Made by a program: the position numbers and the translations under genes
Source: Gammaproteobacteria bacterium
Lineage (GTDB): Bacteria; Pseudomonadota; Gammaproteobacteria; Steroidobacterales; Steroidobacteraceae
Length of the DNA stretch: 37,790 nucleotides
Direction: 5' to 3'
NCBI GenBank assembly: GCA_025355165.1
Contig: JANYAD010000127.1
Location: 1 to 37,790 of the forward strand
Shown here: positions 7,722 through 14,859 of the stretch, in pieces
How positions within the stretch are numbered: position 1 is the first letter of the stretch
Layout: the number at the start of each line of letters is the position of its first letter
The notes under the pieces: model-generated
Databases searched by the model: none
What the model saw: only the letters and a program-made list of their open reading frames with translations
Told to the model about the DNA's origin: nothing

Positions 7722-9767
7722 TTATTTGGGCACGCGATACACAATGCGCACTTGCGTGTCGACTGCGAGCGCTTTTCCGCCCTGCACGACCGGCTGATAG
7801 CGCAAATGGCTTACCGCTTTGGTTGCCGAGGTTTCAAACACTCTCAAAGGGGCTGCATTCAGCACCTTCACGCTGGTTACCGTGCCGTCGGGTCTAACGG
7901 TATAACCGAGCTCTACCCAGCCCTCGACGCCCGTCTGCAGCGCTCGCGCGGGATACTGAACCTCGAGCTTATTCAGCCGCGTCAATGACTGCTCCGGCAT
8001 CTGCAAATTGCGGCTGCCAGAGGCCTTCTTTTGGCGAATTCGCTCAACCAGGGCGTCAACCTCCGAGGAAGCGCCCATATTGGCGGCCAATTGCGCCAGT
8101 CCCTCGGATCTGTCTAAGTCCCCGGCATCCAGTGAGCCGCGGGCTCGGTCAATGACTTGTGCCTGCACGGCCGTGCTGAGCGCCGCCAATCCGCTGTTCT
8201 TGGGATCCTGGGCCCGCAACTGGCTCAAATAAAACACCGCACTGTCATTGTCGGGTTCCGTGAGCTTGCCCTGAGCGAGCCGTGACTGGGCCAATTCCAA
8301 GTACTGGGGCACGTCGGGCTTTTGCGAAGTTTGTTGATTGCGCGCCACAGTCAACTCTCGCTGCACGACGGTTAGCGACCCTTGCGAGGCGCCCATGCCC
8401 TTCATTTCAGTTAGGATTCGATCGGCTTCGTTGAGATTACGCTGTTGGATTGCCGCGCGTGCCATCTGCGTAAGCTTCTTCGACAACTCCTGCACTTGAG
8501 CCTGCAGCGCCGGGCCGCCGGCGCCGGCCTGCTTGGCCTGCTCGAGAAAATAGATTGCGCTGTCGCCATGCGGGTCGATGACATGATCTTGCTGTATCCG
8601 TGTTTCGACCAGCTTGAGCAACCGCAAGGCCTCGGAATCCTCGCGTCGACGGCGAACCTCATCGCGAAGCTGGGCAATTTTCGCTGCGGATAGCGCCCTG
8701 CTGCGCGCTGCCTCGTCGATGAGCTGGGTTGCGCGGTCGAAGTTTTGCGCATTCATGGCAGCGAGAATCTGCGCCGGGCCTAATTCGGCGCGAACACTGG
8801 CGATCTTCTCATCGAGCGCAGCCAGGCGTCGATCGCTGGGGTCGATGCTTCGAGCAGTTTCCAGTGATTGCAGTGCGACATCGAACTTTCGGTCGTCGAG
8901 GGCAGACTGCACTCTGGAAATGAGGATCTCGGACAGACGCTGCAAACCTTGTCGCGCTTCGCCGTTCTCCGGATTGACGCTCAAGATCTCGCGATATAAC
9001 GATAAAGCACTGCCCTGTGCGGGATCGATGTAATGCCGGTCAAGAATGGCTTGCTGCGCCTTCTCGATGAGGGCATCCACCTTATCATCCACCTCCGCCG
9101 CCGGTTTGACAGCGGCAGCCGGCATCGCGACCGCTTTGGCCGGCACCGCAGCCGCCTCGGTGGCGGGCTTGACGTCGCCGGAGCCGTGACGGGTTAGCGC
9201 AAAAATTAGCGCCGCGACGGTCAGCGCACCGCCAATGGCAGCCGGCAGCAGCCACGGCTTTTTAGGGGAACCGGAGGCCGGCGACATCGGCGCAACCGGT
9301 GCGGTCCCGTCGCCTAGCAATGACAAGCGAGAATTCACTTCCTCGTGAGCGCTGTCGAGCGCCGTCGTCAACACACTACCGACGATGGGTAGTCCTATAT
9401 GAGCTACGACTTGACGATGTTGAATCGGAACGACCCACGCGGCATCGCTCGCCGCAGCATCCATCGCCAGAATCGCGAAACGAGATGAATGCAACTGCAC
9501 GCGCGACAACTCCGCGGCAGGGTCGACGCAATTGCGCGCGTCCCACAGGATGATGGCGGCTTGATCGGACGGCGTTGTAGCGATGAGTTCATCGATGGAA
9601 TCGAGTTGTTTGAGAATCAGCCCGCCGTTTAAGTCCGCCCCAATCTGCGGCCACAAGGAGTCATCGCCGGTGATCAGGAGCACGGCGAGTTTTTGCCTTT
9701 TGACCGATTGCACTGCCGGACGCTCGGGCTCGAGGGCAGCTTCAGTCTTTCTCAAACTTGTCGTCAT
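7722..9767 (-). CDS. TonB C-terminal-domain protein with receiver-like head and periplasmic TPR-like repeats
   Basis: About 681 residues. Residues 25-150 look like a receiver-type Rossmann fold (LAVLLITGDD, AAIILWDARN, FAILAMDA) and would be cytoplasmic. A Lys-Lys-flanked single membrane helix follows at about 171-192, then an Ala/Pro linker and a long helical repeat region (about 225-590) with at least four similar units marked by the DP-x-G/N-DSA-hydrophobic pattern (IDPAQGSAL, IDPHGDSAI, TEPDNDSAV). The last 80 residues are a TonB C-terminal domain (YPARALQTGVEGWVELGY, VRIVYRVPK at the end). This is the first gene of the signalling operon. I chose ATG 9767; TTG 9821 is possible and neither has a strong ribosome site. 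Unlike classical TonB, the anchor helix is in the middle, so the head could sense or dock the kinases. Confidence 0.8.
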   Translation of the reverse strand: MTTSLRKTEAALEPERPAVQSVKRQKLAVLLITGDDSLWPQIGADLNGGLILKQLDSIDELIATTPSDQAAIILWDARNCVDPAAELSRVQLHSSRFAILAMDAAASDAAWVVPIQHRQVVAHIGLPIVGSVLTTALDSAHEEVNSRLSLLGDGTAPVAPMSPASGSPKKPWLLPAAIGGALTVAALIFALTRHGSGDVKPATEAAAVPAKAVAMPAAAVKPAAEVDDKVDALIEKAQQAILDRHYIDPAQGSALSLYREILSVNPENGEARQGLQRLSEILISRVQSALDDRKFDVALQSLETARSIDPSDRRLAALDEKIASVRAELGPAQILAAMNAQNFDRATQLIDEAARSRALSAAKIAQLRDEVRRRREDSEALRLLKLVETRIQQDHVIDPHGDSAIYFLEQAKQAGAGGPALQAQVQELSKKLTQMARAAIQQRNLNEADRILTEMKGMGASQGSLTVVQRELTVARNQQTSQKPDVPQYLELAQSRLAQGKLTEPDNDSAVFYLSQLRAQDPKNSGLAALSTAVQAQVIDRARGSLDAGDLDRSEGLAQLAANMGASSEVDALVERIRQKKASGSRNLQMPEQSLTRLNKLEVQYPARALQTGVEGWVELGYTVRPDGTVTSVKVLNAAPLRVFETSATKAVSHLRYQPVVQGGKALAVDTQVRIVYRVPK

Positions 9768-10133
9768 CGTTGTAATCCCGTATCGCAAGCAATAAGACCA
9801 GTTTGTGCGTTGCGATAACAATCACCCATTTCGAATCTTTGGTTCTCTGGCTTAACACAATAAGGTTCCGGCAAACCAGGGGTCTACGACAGGCTTTGGG
9901 TCACAGTTGTCTTCGCCCGAGGGCTTAGAATCGAGGTTGCGCTTCGAGCAATTATGAAAGATGAGAACTGCTTCGCAAAGCGGCCTGATCGCTTTACACG
10001 ATGCCGCCCGGATGCCGATGACTGGCGCCATCTTCCCGAATTGTTGACGAGTATTGAGGCTAAAAGCGCCATATAACGCCTCTGCAGAGCAGAGTACTTG
10101 ACGAAATCGCAGCGATGTCGTTAGTGTCGCTCG
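9768..10133. other. Intergenic region between divergent operons, no gene seen
   Basis: 366 bp between the signalling operon and the membrane-protein operon. I found no convincing coding sequence. A perfect 10-bp palindrome CTCTGCAGAG lies at 10080-10089, and TTGACG hexamers at 10044-10049 and 10098-10103 are not followed by good -10 boxes at the right distance. Promoters for both operons must lie here but I cannot place them with confidence. Confidence 0.5.
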
Positions 10134-10727
10134 GTGCCCGACACCACCGTCCACCTCGATACGCATGCTGCTGCCACGCTGCGTTATATTCGATCCTCCA
10201 TGGAGGGGGCGGTGCTGCTGGCGGTTCCGGGTTCGGCCGGCATTGTATTGGGGGCTATCGGCCTGATCGCAACGGCGATGTGTTTAACGCCCGGCTTGCA
10301 CAAATTTTGGCTAAGTATTTGGTTGATCGCCGCCTTGATCGGCGCGATCGTCGGCAGCATCTTGATCGTGCGGGAATCCTCGTTACGCGACCTGCGGCTA
10401 TCCGGCACACCGCTTTTGAAATTCGTTTTGTGCCTCTCTCCTTCGCTCGGCGCCGGCCTGGTCATGACTGCGGTGCATTTCTATGGCGGCAACTTGCATG
10501 CTATTCCCGGCACCTGGTTGCTCATGTATGGCTGCGCACTGATCGCCGCAAGCGCTTCGACCACCAGAATCATCGCGGCGCTGGGTGCATTTTTCATCCT
10601 TTTCGGCTTAGCTGCTTTGCTGCTGCCTAACGATTTGCAAATACTGATGCTCGGCGCCGGATTCGCAGGCCTGCATACCGTGTTTGGATTGTTGATTGGA
10701 CGCATGAGTCATGGCCACAAAGTCTAA
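10134..10727 (+). CDS. Small polytopic inner-membrane protein, function unknown
   Basis: 197 residues with about five or six hydrophobic helices (for example AGIVLGAIGLIATAM, LSIWLIAALIGAIVGSI and FILFGLAALLLP). The segment ATLRYIRSSMEGA before the first helix and the helix arrangement resemble a family of uncharacterised proteobacterial membrane proteins that sit next to winged-helix regulators. I keep the GTG at 10134 because the LRYIR segment before the first in-frame ATG (10200) looks conserved; there is no clear ribosome site at either. The last 17 bases overlap the start of the downstream regulator gene, so the pair is surely co-transcribed and probably translationally coupled. I do not know its function; a membrane target or sensor for the regulator is a guess. 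Confidence 0.7.
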   Translation: MPDTTVHLDTHAAATLRYIRSSMEGAVLLAVPGSAGIVLGAIGLIATAMCLTPGLHKFWLSIWLIAALIGAIVGSILIVRESSLRDLRLSGTPLLKFVLCLSPSLGAGLVMTAVHFYGGNLHAIPGTWLLMYGCALIAASASTTRIIAALGAFFILFGLAALLLPNDLQILMLGAGFAGLHTVFGLLIGRMSHGHKV

Positions 10728-11097
10728 CCCGCGGACGGGGATGCAACCTGCGCAAAAGCGCCCGAAGCTCGCGGCGGTGCCGGCGGCGCCGCGCGAGAAC
10801 AATACGGCCCCTGTAGATCGGCTGGTTTATGAGCGGGTCAGGTTGGGCATCATGAGCGCGCTGGCGGTACGCGATGCGCTTACTTTCAATGAGCTCAAAG
10901 CGCTTTTCGATGTCAGCGACGGCAACTTGAGCGCGCACGCCCGCAAATTGGAAGAGGCCAAATACCTGACCTGCAGCAAATCGTTTGAAAAGCGGCGGCC
11001 GAAAACCATATACCGCCTGACTGCGCTTGGAAAAGCCGCATTGAACCGCTATCTGGATCATGTTGAAGCGGTGATCAGGGCGACGCGCCGCATCTGA
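10711..11097 (+). CDS. Winged-helix transcriptional regulator (MarR/ArsR-like)
   Basis: 128 residues. After a basic, disordered N-terminal stretch of about 35 residues, the rest is one winged helix-turn-helix domain. Its features are VRLGIMSALAV in helix 1, the LTFNELKALFDVSDGNLSAH helix-turn-helix, and the RPKTIYRLTALGKAAL wing and C-terminal helix. This arrangement matches the small winged-helix family that is like MarR but has no separate ligand domain. It overlaps the membrane-protein gene by 17 bp and is 44 bp upstream of the UppS gene, so it probably regulates its own operon. The long basic tail is slightly unusual for the family and could add non-specific DNA contacts. Confidence 0.82.
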   Translation: MATKSNPRTGMQPAQKRPKLAAVPAAPRENNTAPVDRLVYERVRLGIMSALAVRDALTFNELKALFDVSDGNLSAHARKLEEAKYLTCSKSFEKRRPKTIYRLTALGKAALNRYLDHVEAVIRATRRI

Positions 11098-11141
11098 TAT
11101 TTTTTTGTGCCTTCTAACTTTGTGTTTTAGAGAACTTTATC

Positions 11142-11858
11142 ATGCACATCGCAATCATCATGGACGGCAATGGGAGATGGGCCTCGCAACGCGGACTGCC
11201 AAGAACCGCAGGTCATCGCGCGGGGGCCAAGGCCGTGGACAAAATCGTCGAGGCAGCCGCCCGTAGCGGAATCGATACCTTGAGCCTGTACGCCTTTTCG
11301 GCGGACAACTGGCACCGTCCGCGAGCCGAAGTGGGTGCGCTATTTACTCTACTGCGCCGCTACTTGTTGACGGAGACCAAGCGTTGTGTCGAAAAATCAA
11401 TTCGAATCAATGTGGTAGGCCGTCGCGACCGGCTGGCACCGCCGGTGCTGCGCACGATTGAACACAGCGAGCGCAGCACCGCCCATTGCACCGGAATGAA
11501 CCTACGTATCGCCGTCGATTACTCGGCGCAGCACTCTTTGCTCGAGAGTTGCCGACTGATGGCGGCGGAGGGCCGTGTTGACCGTGCGCGATTCAAAGAA
11601 CACCTCGCGGCCATCGATCATTCGGCGACCGTGCCAGCAAACGTGGACCTTCTGATTCGAACCGGCGGCGAAAAACGCCTGAGCGATTTCCTGTTGTGGG
11701 AATGCGCCTACGCAGAACTGTATTTCGTGGACAGCTTCTGGCCGGATTTCGATGGTAACGCCTTCGCGCTGGCCCTCGAGGAGTACGGGAAAAGGGAGCG
11801 GCGATATGGGAACATCCGGGTATCGGAGCAACATATCGCACGAGCGGGCCATGGCTAG
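11142..11858 (+). CDS. uppS: Cis-prenyltransferase, undecaprenyl diphosphate synthase family
   Basis: 238 residues, close to the usual 240-250. The catalytic MDGNGRWA motif is at residues 7-14 with D8, the HRAG motif follows, and the C-terminal substrate-binding block reads RTGGEKRLSDFLLWE followed by YAELYF. The enzyme condenses isopentenyl diphosphates onto farnesyl diphosphate to make the C55 lipid carrier for cell-wall synthesis. The main chromosomal uppS usually sits with frr, cdsA and dxr; here it instead follows a winged-helix regulator and membrane protein, so this is likely a second, accessory copy, possibly with another chain length. Small changes in the conserved block (TGGE for TSGE) support divergence. 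Activity is likely because key residues remain. Confidence 0.88.
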   Translation: MHIAIIMDGNGRWASQRGLPRTAGHRAGAKAVDKIVEAAARSGIDTLSLYAFSADNWHRPRAEVGALFTLLRRYLLTETKRCVEKSIRINVVGRRDRLAPPVLRTIEHSERSTAHCTGMNLRIAVDYSAQHSLLESCRLMAAEGRVDRARFKEHLAAIDHSATVPANVDLLIRTGGEKRLSDFLLWECAYAELYFVDSFWPDFDGNAFALALEEYGKRERRYGNIRVSEQHIARAGHG

Positions 11859-11877
11859 CCGGCGATCAGGAGAGTCG

Positions 11878-12252
11878 GTGAAAGACAGAGCCTATTCTAG
11901 GCTGTGCATTTTGGCGGCAAGTGTCATAGGGTCGGCCCCGCTCGCCCTCGCGGACAATTTCGGCGACGTGCGCTATGACAAGCCAAACGACCGGTTGATC
12001 ATCACGATGCTCTACCGGGGGACGAACCCCAATCATAATTTCTCATTGAATTGGGGCGAGTGTCCGGAGGATGCGACCGATGGTGACGCGGGAGTGACGG
12101 CGGAGGTTTTGGATGATCAATTTAGCGACGCAGCCGAACAAAATTTCAAGAAAACCTTCGCTGTCAGCCTCCACGATATGCCTTGCCCGCGTCCGGTAAA
12201 ATTGACTTTGAGAACAGCACCGCGTTTTTTTTACACACTGACGATCCCGTAA
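11878..12252 (+). CDS. Small secreted protein of unknown function
   Basis: 124 residues with a signal peptide (KDRAYSRLCILAAS, cleavage likely after LALA) and a mature domain of about 100 residues beginning DNFGDVRYD. Two cysteines (GECPE and DMPCPRP) could form one disulfide. The predicted mature form alternates short strands, consistent with a small beta-sandwich, but I do not recognise a family. I chose GTG 11878 because AGGAG at 11868-11872 lies five bases before it; ATG 11851 is in frame and would overlap the uppS stop. It follows uppS by 19 bp and is probably in the same operon. Confidence 0.65.
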   Translation: MKDRAYSRLCILAASVIGSAPLALADNFGDVRYDKPNDRLIITMLYRGTNPNHNFSLNWGECPEDATDGDAGVTAEVLDDQFSDAAEQNFKKTFAVSLHDMPCPRPVKLTLRTAPRFFYTLTIP

Positions 12253-12386
12253 CAACGATCGTTAGGATGGGTTGATGCAGAATGAGTGGCAAACGGCTCC
12301 CGACGTGCTGCTCAGCGCGGCCAGGCCTTGTAATATGGCCCTTGGGCTCTATTTTGGTCTCATGATTCGCTTGAAAGGGTAGAGCT

Positions 12387-12653
12387 ATGGCAACGGGTTG
12401 GGCAAAAGAAGGTGCGGTGCAGGAACAGATCGATGCGACGGTCACGGACGCGATCAAGCTGGCGCAAAGCCGCTTACCGCAAGGACCGAGCTTGAGCCAC
12501 TGCGCCGAGTGCGGAACCGAAATTCCGCGAGCCCGTCAAGCGGCAGTTCCCGGCGTGCGATTGTGCGTGTCCTGTCAGGATAGCTCCGATCGCGAAGTTT
12601 TAAGCTCAAGCGGCTACAACCGTCGCGGCAGCAAAGATAGCCAGCTGCGCTGA
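12387..12653 (+). CDS. DksA/TraR-type C4 zinc-finger protein
   Basis: 88 residues. A single C4 zinc finger is formed by C39-x2-C42 (CAECG) and C60-x2-C63 (CVSCQ), with the PRARQAAVPGVRLCVSCQ sequence that marks the DksA/TraR family. The short N-terminal helix and length are like E. coli YbiI rather than full DksA, so it lacks the long coiled coil that enters the RNA polymerase secondary channel. Members may bind polymerase or act as unknown zinc proteins. The start has GGGTAG upstream. It is separated by 134 bp from the preceding gene and converges with the reductase gene, whose stop is 13 bp away; I see no terminator hairpin there. Confidence 0.85.
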   Translation: MATGWAKEGAVQEQIDATVTDAIKLAQSRLPQGPSLSHCAECGTEIPRARQAAVPGVRLCVSCQDSSDREVLSSSGYNRRGSKDSQLR

Positions 12654-12666
12654 AATTCCCGGTGGG

Positions 12667-13689
12667 CTAAACAAGTCCCAGGCGCAGCAAGCTCTGTGCT
12701 GTGGCTAGGATAGCTTCCTCGCTGGAGCGAGGTGTCCAGCCGAGAAGCTGGCTGGCCTTGTCACTTGTTCCGTTCTTGAATTTTCCAAGTTCGGGCAGGA
12801 TCTGCTTTACCGCCGGGTCGCGCAGCGCCGCGAGACGAACCAGCCAGTTGGGCAATTGCCGGGTCGGCACTTTGGTTCCTGCCGCGCCCATGCGCTCCTT
12901 GAGCAGCCTGGCGATATCGCGGATTAACATGAAATTACCCCCGGTCGCGAGAAACCGTTCGCCTTTAGCGGCGGGGTGGGTCATTGCACGAATATGTAGA
13001 TCAGCCACATCCCGCACGTCGACCACACCGAAACTCAGATTCGGACTCCCAGGGACAGCCCCAGTCAATAGACGCTGTATCAATAGAACCGAGGTTGAAT
13101 AATCCGGCCCCAAAACCGGACCGAACACGGCCACGGGATTAATCACCGACAACTCGAGGTCGCCGCCTTCTGCGGCAATAAACTCCCACGCTGCGCGCTC
13201 CGCCAAAGTCTTGGATTTCACGTATGCGGTCGCATCGCTTCCACTCAAATCTGTCCAGTTCGTCTCATTAAATGGCTGCGTCTGCGGCCGGTGGCCGTAG
13301 CCGATGGCAGCGAATGATGAGGTGAGCACGACGCGCTTCACCCCAGCGCTGCGGGAGGCACGCAGCACACGCAGCGCGCCCTCGCGCGCCGGAATAATCA
13401 GATCCTCCTCATGTTGCGGCACATTCGCAGGAAAGGGAGAGGCGATGTGATGCACATAGTCGCAACCTTCGACCGCCCCGGACCAACCGGCATCGTCTTG
13501 AAGGTCGGCGGCGAAAAAAGACACTTGATCGGACGACTCGGCGCCCGCCGCATTGAGCATCGCCCGCACATCCGCTTCGCGCCTCAAGTTGCGCAACGTG
13601 GTATGAACCCGGTGGTTTTGGCCTAAGAGTTGCGCGATGGTATGGGCAGCGATAAATCCACTGCCGCCGGTGACGAGAATCGTCGACAT
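12667..13689 (-). CDS. NAD(P)-dependent extended SDR, dihydroflavonol reductase-like
   Basis: 340 residues. The Rossmann nucleotide motif TGGSGFIA is at residues 7-14, the catalytic Ser in VVLTSSFAA near 124 and the Y156-x3-K160 pair in AYVKSK. An HHIASPFP segment near 80-87 is typical of the dihydroflavonol-4-reductase/cinnamoyl-CoA reductase branch of extended SDRs, which reduce aldehydes or ketones with NADPH. R33 and R36 after the second strand would favour NADPH. The natural substrate in a bacterium is not predictable. The ATG at 13689 has AGGAG about five bases upstream; the frame extends further upstream but without a better start. It is transcribed alone, after a strong terminator for the gene upstream. 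Confidence 0.85.
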   Translation of the reverse strand: MSTILVTGGSGFIAAHTIAQLLGQNHRVHTTLRNLRREADVRAMLNAAGAESSDQVSFFAADLQDDAGWSGAVEGCDYVHHIASPFPANVPQHEEDLIIPAREGALRVLRASRSAGVKRVVLTSSFAAIGYGHRPQTQPFNETNWTDLSGSDATAYVKSKTLAERAAWEFIAAEGGDLELSVINPVAVFGPVLGPDYSTSVLLIQRLLTGAVPGSPNLSFGVVDVRDVADLHIRAMTHPAAKGERFLATGGNFMLIRDIARLLKERMGAAGTKVPTRQLPNWLVRLAALRDPAVKQILPELGKFKNGTSDKASQLLGWTPRSSEEAILATAQSLLRLGLV

Positions 13690-13803
13690 GGCGCTCCTAT
13701 GTGATGCGTGCTTGGCGGCAAGCCGCCGCGGAGCCAACGCACCACTATAAACCAAGAGCCGGGTGAATTCATGCTAGGTGCAGCTCCGCGAAGGGCGCGT
13801 GCG

Positions 13804-13858
13804 CAAAAAAACAGCCTTGAATCACCGGGCGCGGCCGTCGAGCGGCGGCCCTCAAGGC
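13804..13858 (-). terminator. Intrinsic terminator of the Lys-rich protein gene
   Basis: Read on the minus strand, GCCTTGA (13858-13852) pairs with TCAAGGC (13820-13814). Between them is a very GC-rich inner stem, and the hairpin is followed two bases later by seven Ts (13811-13805). This is a good Rho-independent terminator, 57 bp after the stop at 13915 and upstream of the reductase start. Confidence 0.75.
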
Positions 13859-13914
13859 AATGCGCAATCGCCGCATTCACTAAGTAAGGTTAGCGCCCGA
13901 CCGGCTTAACAGAC

Positions 13915-14106
13915 CTATGTGCGTTTCGGAGGAGACTTTTTGGCCCCCTTGGCGGCGCTTTTTCCTTTGGCGGCCGGCGTGGGGGAGACTTTTTTTGCGC
14001 CAACCTTCCTGATGGAAAGTCTCTCGCCCGGATTCAGCGACTCCACCAGTTTCACAAATTTCGTCACCAGTAACTTGATCTCTTTCTCGCGGCTTCCCGT
14101 GGCCAT
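13915..14106 (-). CDS. Small Lys/Ala-rich basic protein
   Basis: 63 residues. The N-terminal half (KEIKLLVTKFVKLVESLNPG) looks like an amphipathic helix followed by a short strand. The C-terminal 25 residues are a low-complexity basic tail (AAKGKSAAKGAKKSPPKRT) like those of bacterial histone H1-like and AlgP-type proteins. It has a strong ribosome site, AGGAGA ahead of the ATG, its own candidate promoter and a strong terminator, so I think it is real and well expressed. DNA or RNA binding is suggested by the tail only; I do not recognise the family. Confidence 0.7.
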   Translation of the reverse strand: MATGSREKEIKLLVTKFVKLVESLNPGERLSIRKVGAKKVSPTPAAKGKSAAKGAKKSPPKRT

Positions 14107-14132
14107 TTTATTTCTCCTGTTATTCCCCGAAT

Positions 14133-14162
14133 ATTATGGCCGGTAACGGCAAACAACAACAA
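14133..14162 (-). promoter_or_regulatory. Candidate promoter of the Lys-rich protein gene
   Basis: On the minus strand CATAAT (14138-14133, 5 of 6) is preceded after 18 bp by TTGTTG (14162-14157). This would give a short leader of about 20 bases with the AGGAGA ribosome site inside it. Consensus match only. Confidence 0.4.
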
Positions 14163-14271
14163 TGCGATTTCTGAGCGTAGTCCGCTTCCGACATAGCGTC
14201 GCCCTCAAAAGGCGATGCAACGATTAAATCGAGCGGGCCAATATCGCCGATTAACATCTTGAGCGTAACGC

Positions 14272-14859
14272 ATGACCACCCTGAGTAGAAGAGAAGTGCT
14301 TACCGGCGGCGCCGCGCTGGCTGCTATCAGCATCGAGCCGCTGATTGCGCAGCAAACGGATGGGCCGAAAACACCGTCGCCTCGAGACGTGCCGCTGCAT
14401 CTGACGGTAAACGGCAAGCACCATGAACTTTATATCGATGTTCGCCTAACGGTCCTCGATGCGCTGCGTGAGCACTTGCATTTGACCGGCACCAAAAAAG
14501 GATGTGATCAAGGTCAATGCGGCGCCTGCACCATTCATATCAGCGGTCAGCGCGTGCTGTCCTGTCTCACGCTGGCGGTGTGCGCACAGGACAAGAGCAT
14601 CGAGACCATCGAAGGATTGGCTGGCAAGGGTCAAGCATTGCACCCGATGCAGCAGGCTTTCATCGATCAAGATGGCTTGCAGTGCGGCTACTGCACCCCC
14701 GGGCAAATCATGTCTGCCATCGCGTGCGTCAAGGAAGGACATGCCAAGACCGACTCAGAGATCCAAGAATACATGAGCGGCAACCTTTGCCGATGCGCAG
14801 CGTATCCGAAAATTGTCGCGGCGATCAAACAAGCGCGCGGAAAAATGGAGGGTGGCTGA
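14272..14859 (+). CDS. paoA: Molybdenum hydroxylase 2Fe-2S subunit, PaoA/YagT-like
   Basis: 195 residues. A twin-arginine signal (LSRREVLTGG, R6-R7) indicates folded export by Tat, as in E. coli PaoA. The plant-type 2Fe-2S cluster is bound by C78, C83, C86 and C98 (GCDQGQCGACT). A second cluster in the helical domain is bound by C138, C141, C173 and C175 (CGYC and CRC). The subunit passes electrons from the molybdenum centre to FAD. It heads a three-gene operon; its TGA overlaps the ATG of the FAD subunit (ATGA-type overlap by one base). Family assignment is certain; the Pao subtype rests on the Tat signal and the partner subunits. Confidence 0.9.
   Translation: MTTLSRREVLTGGAALAAISIEPLIAQQTDGPKTPSPRDVPLHLTVNGKHHELYIDVRLTVLDALREHLHLTGTKKGCDQGQCGACTIHISGQRVLSCLTLAVCAQDKSIETIEGLAGKGQALHPMQQAFIDQDGLQCGYCTPGQIMSAIACVKEGHAKTDSEIQEYMSGNLCRCAAYPKIVAAIKQARGKMEGG

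Noticed and set aside
9852-10166. Minus-strand frame in the gap before the membrane-protein operon
   Set aside because: No ribosome site, no domain, and it overlaps the start of a better-supported gene.
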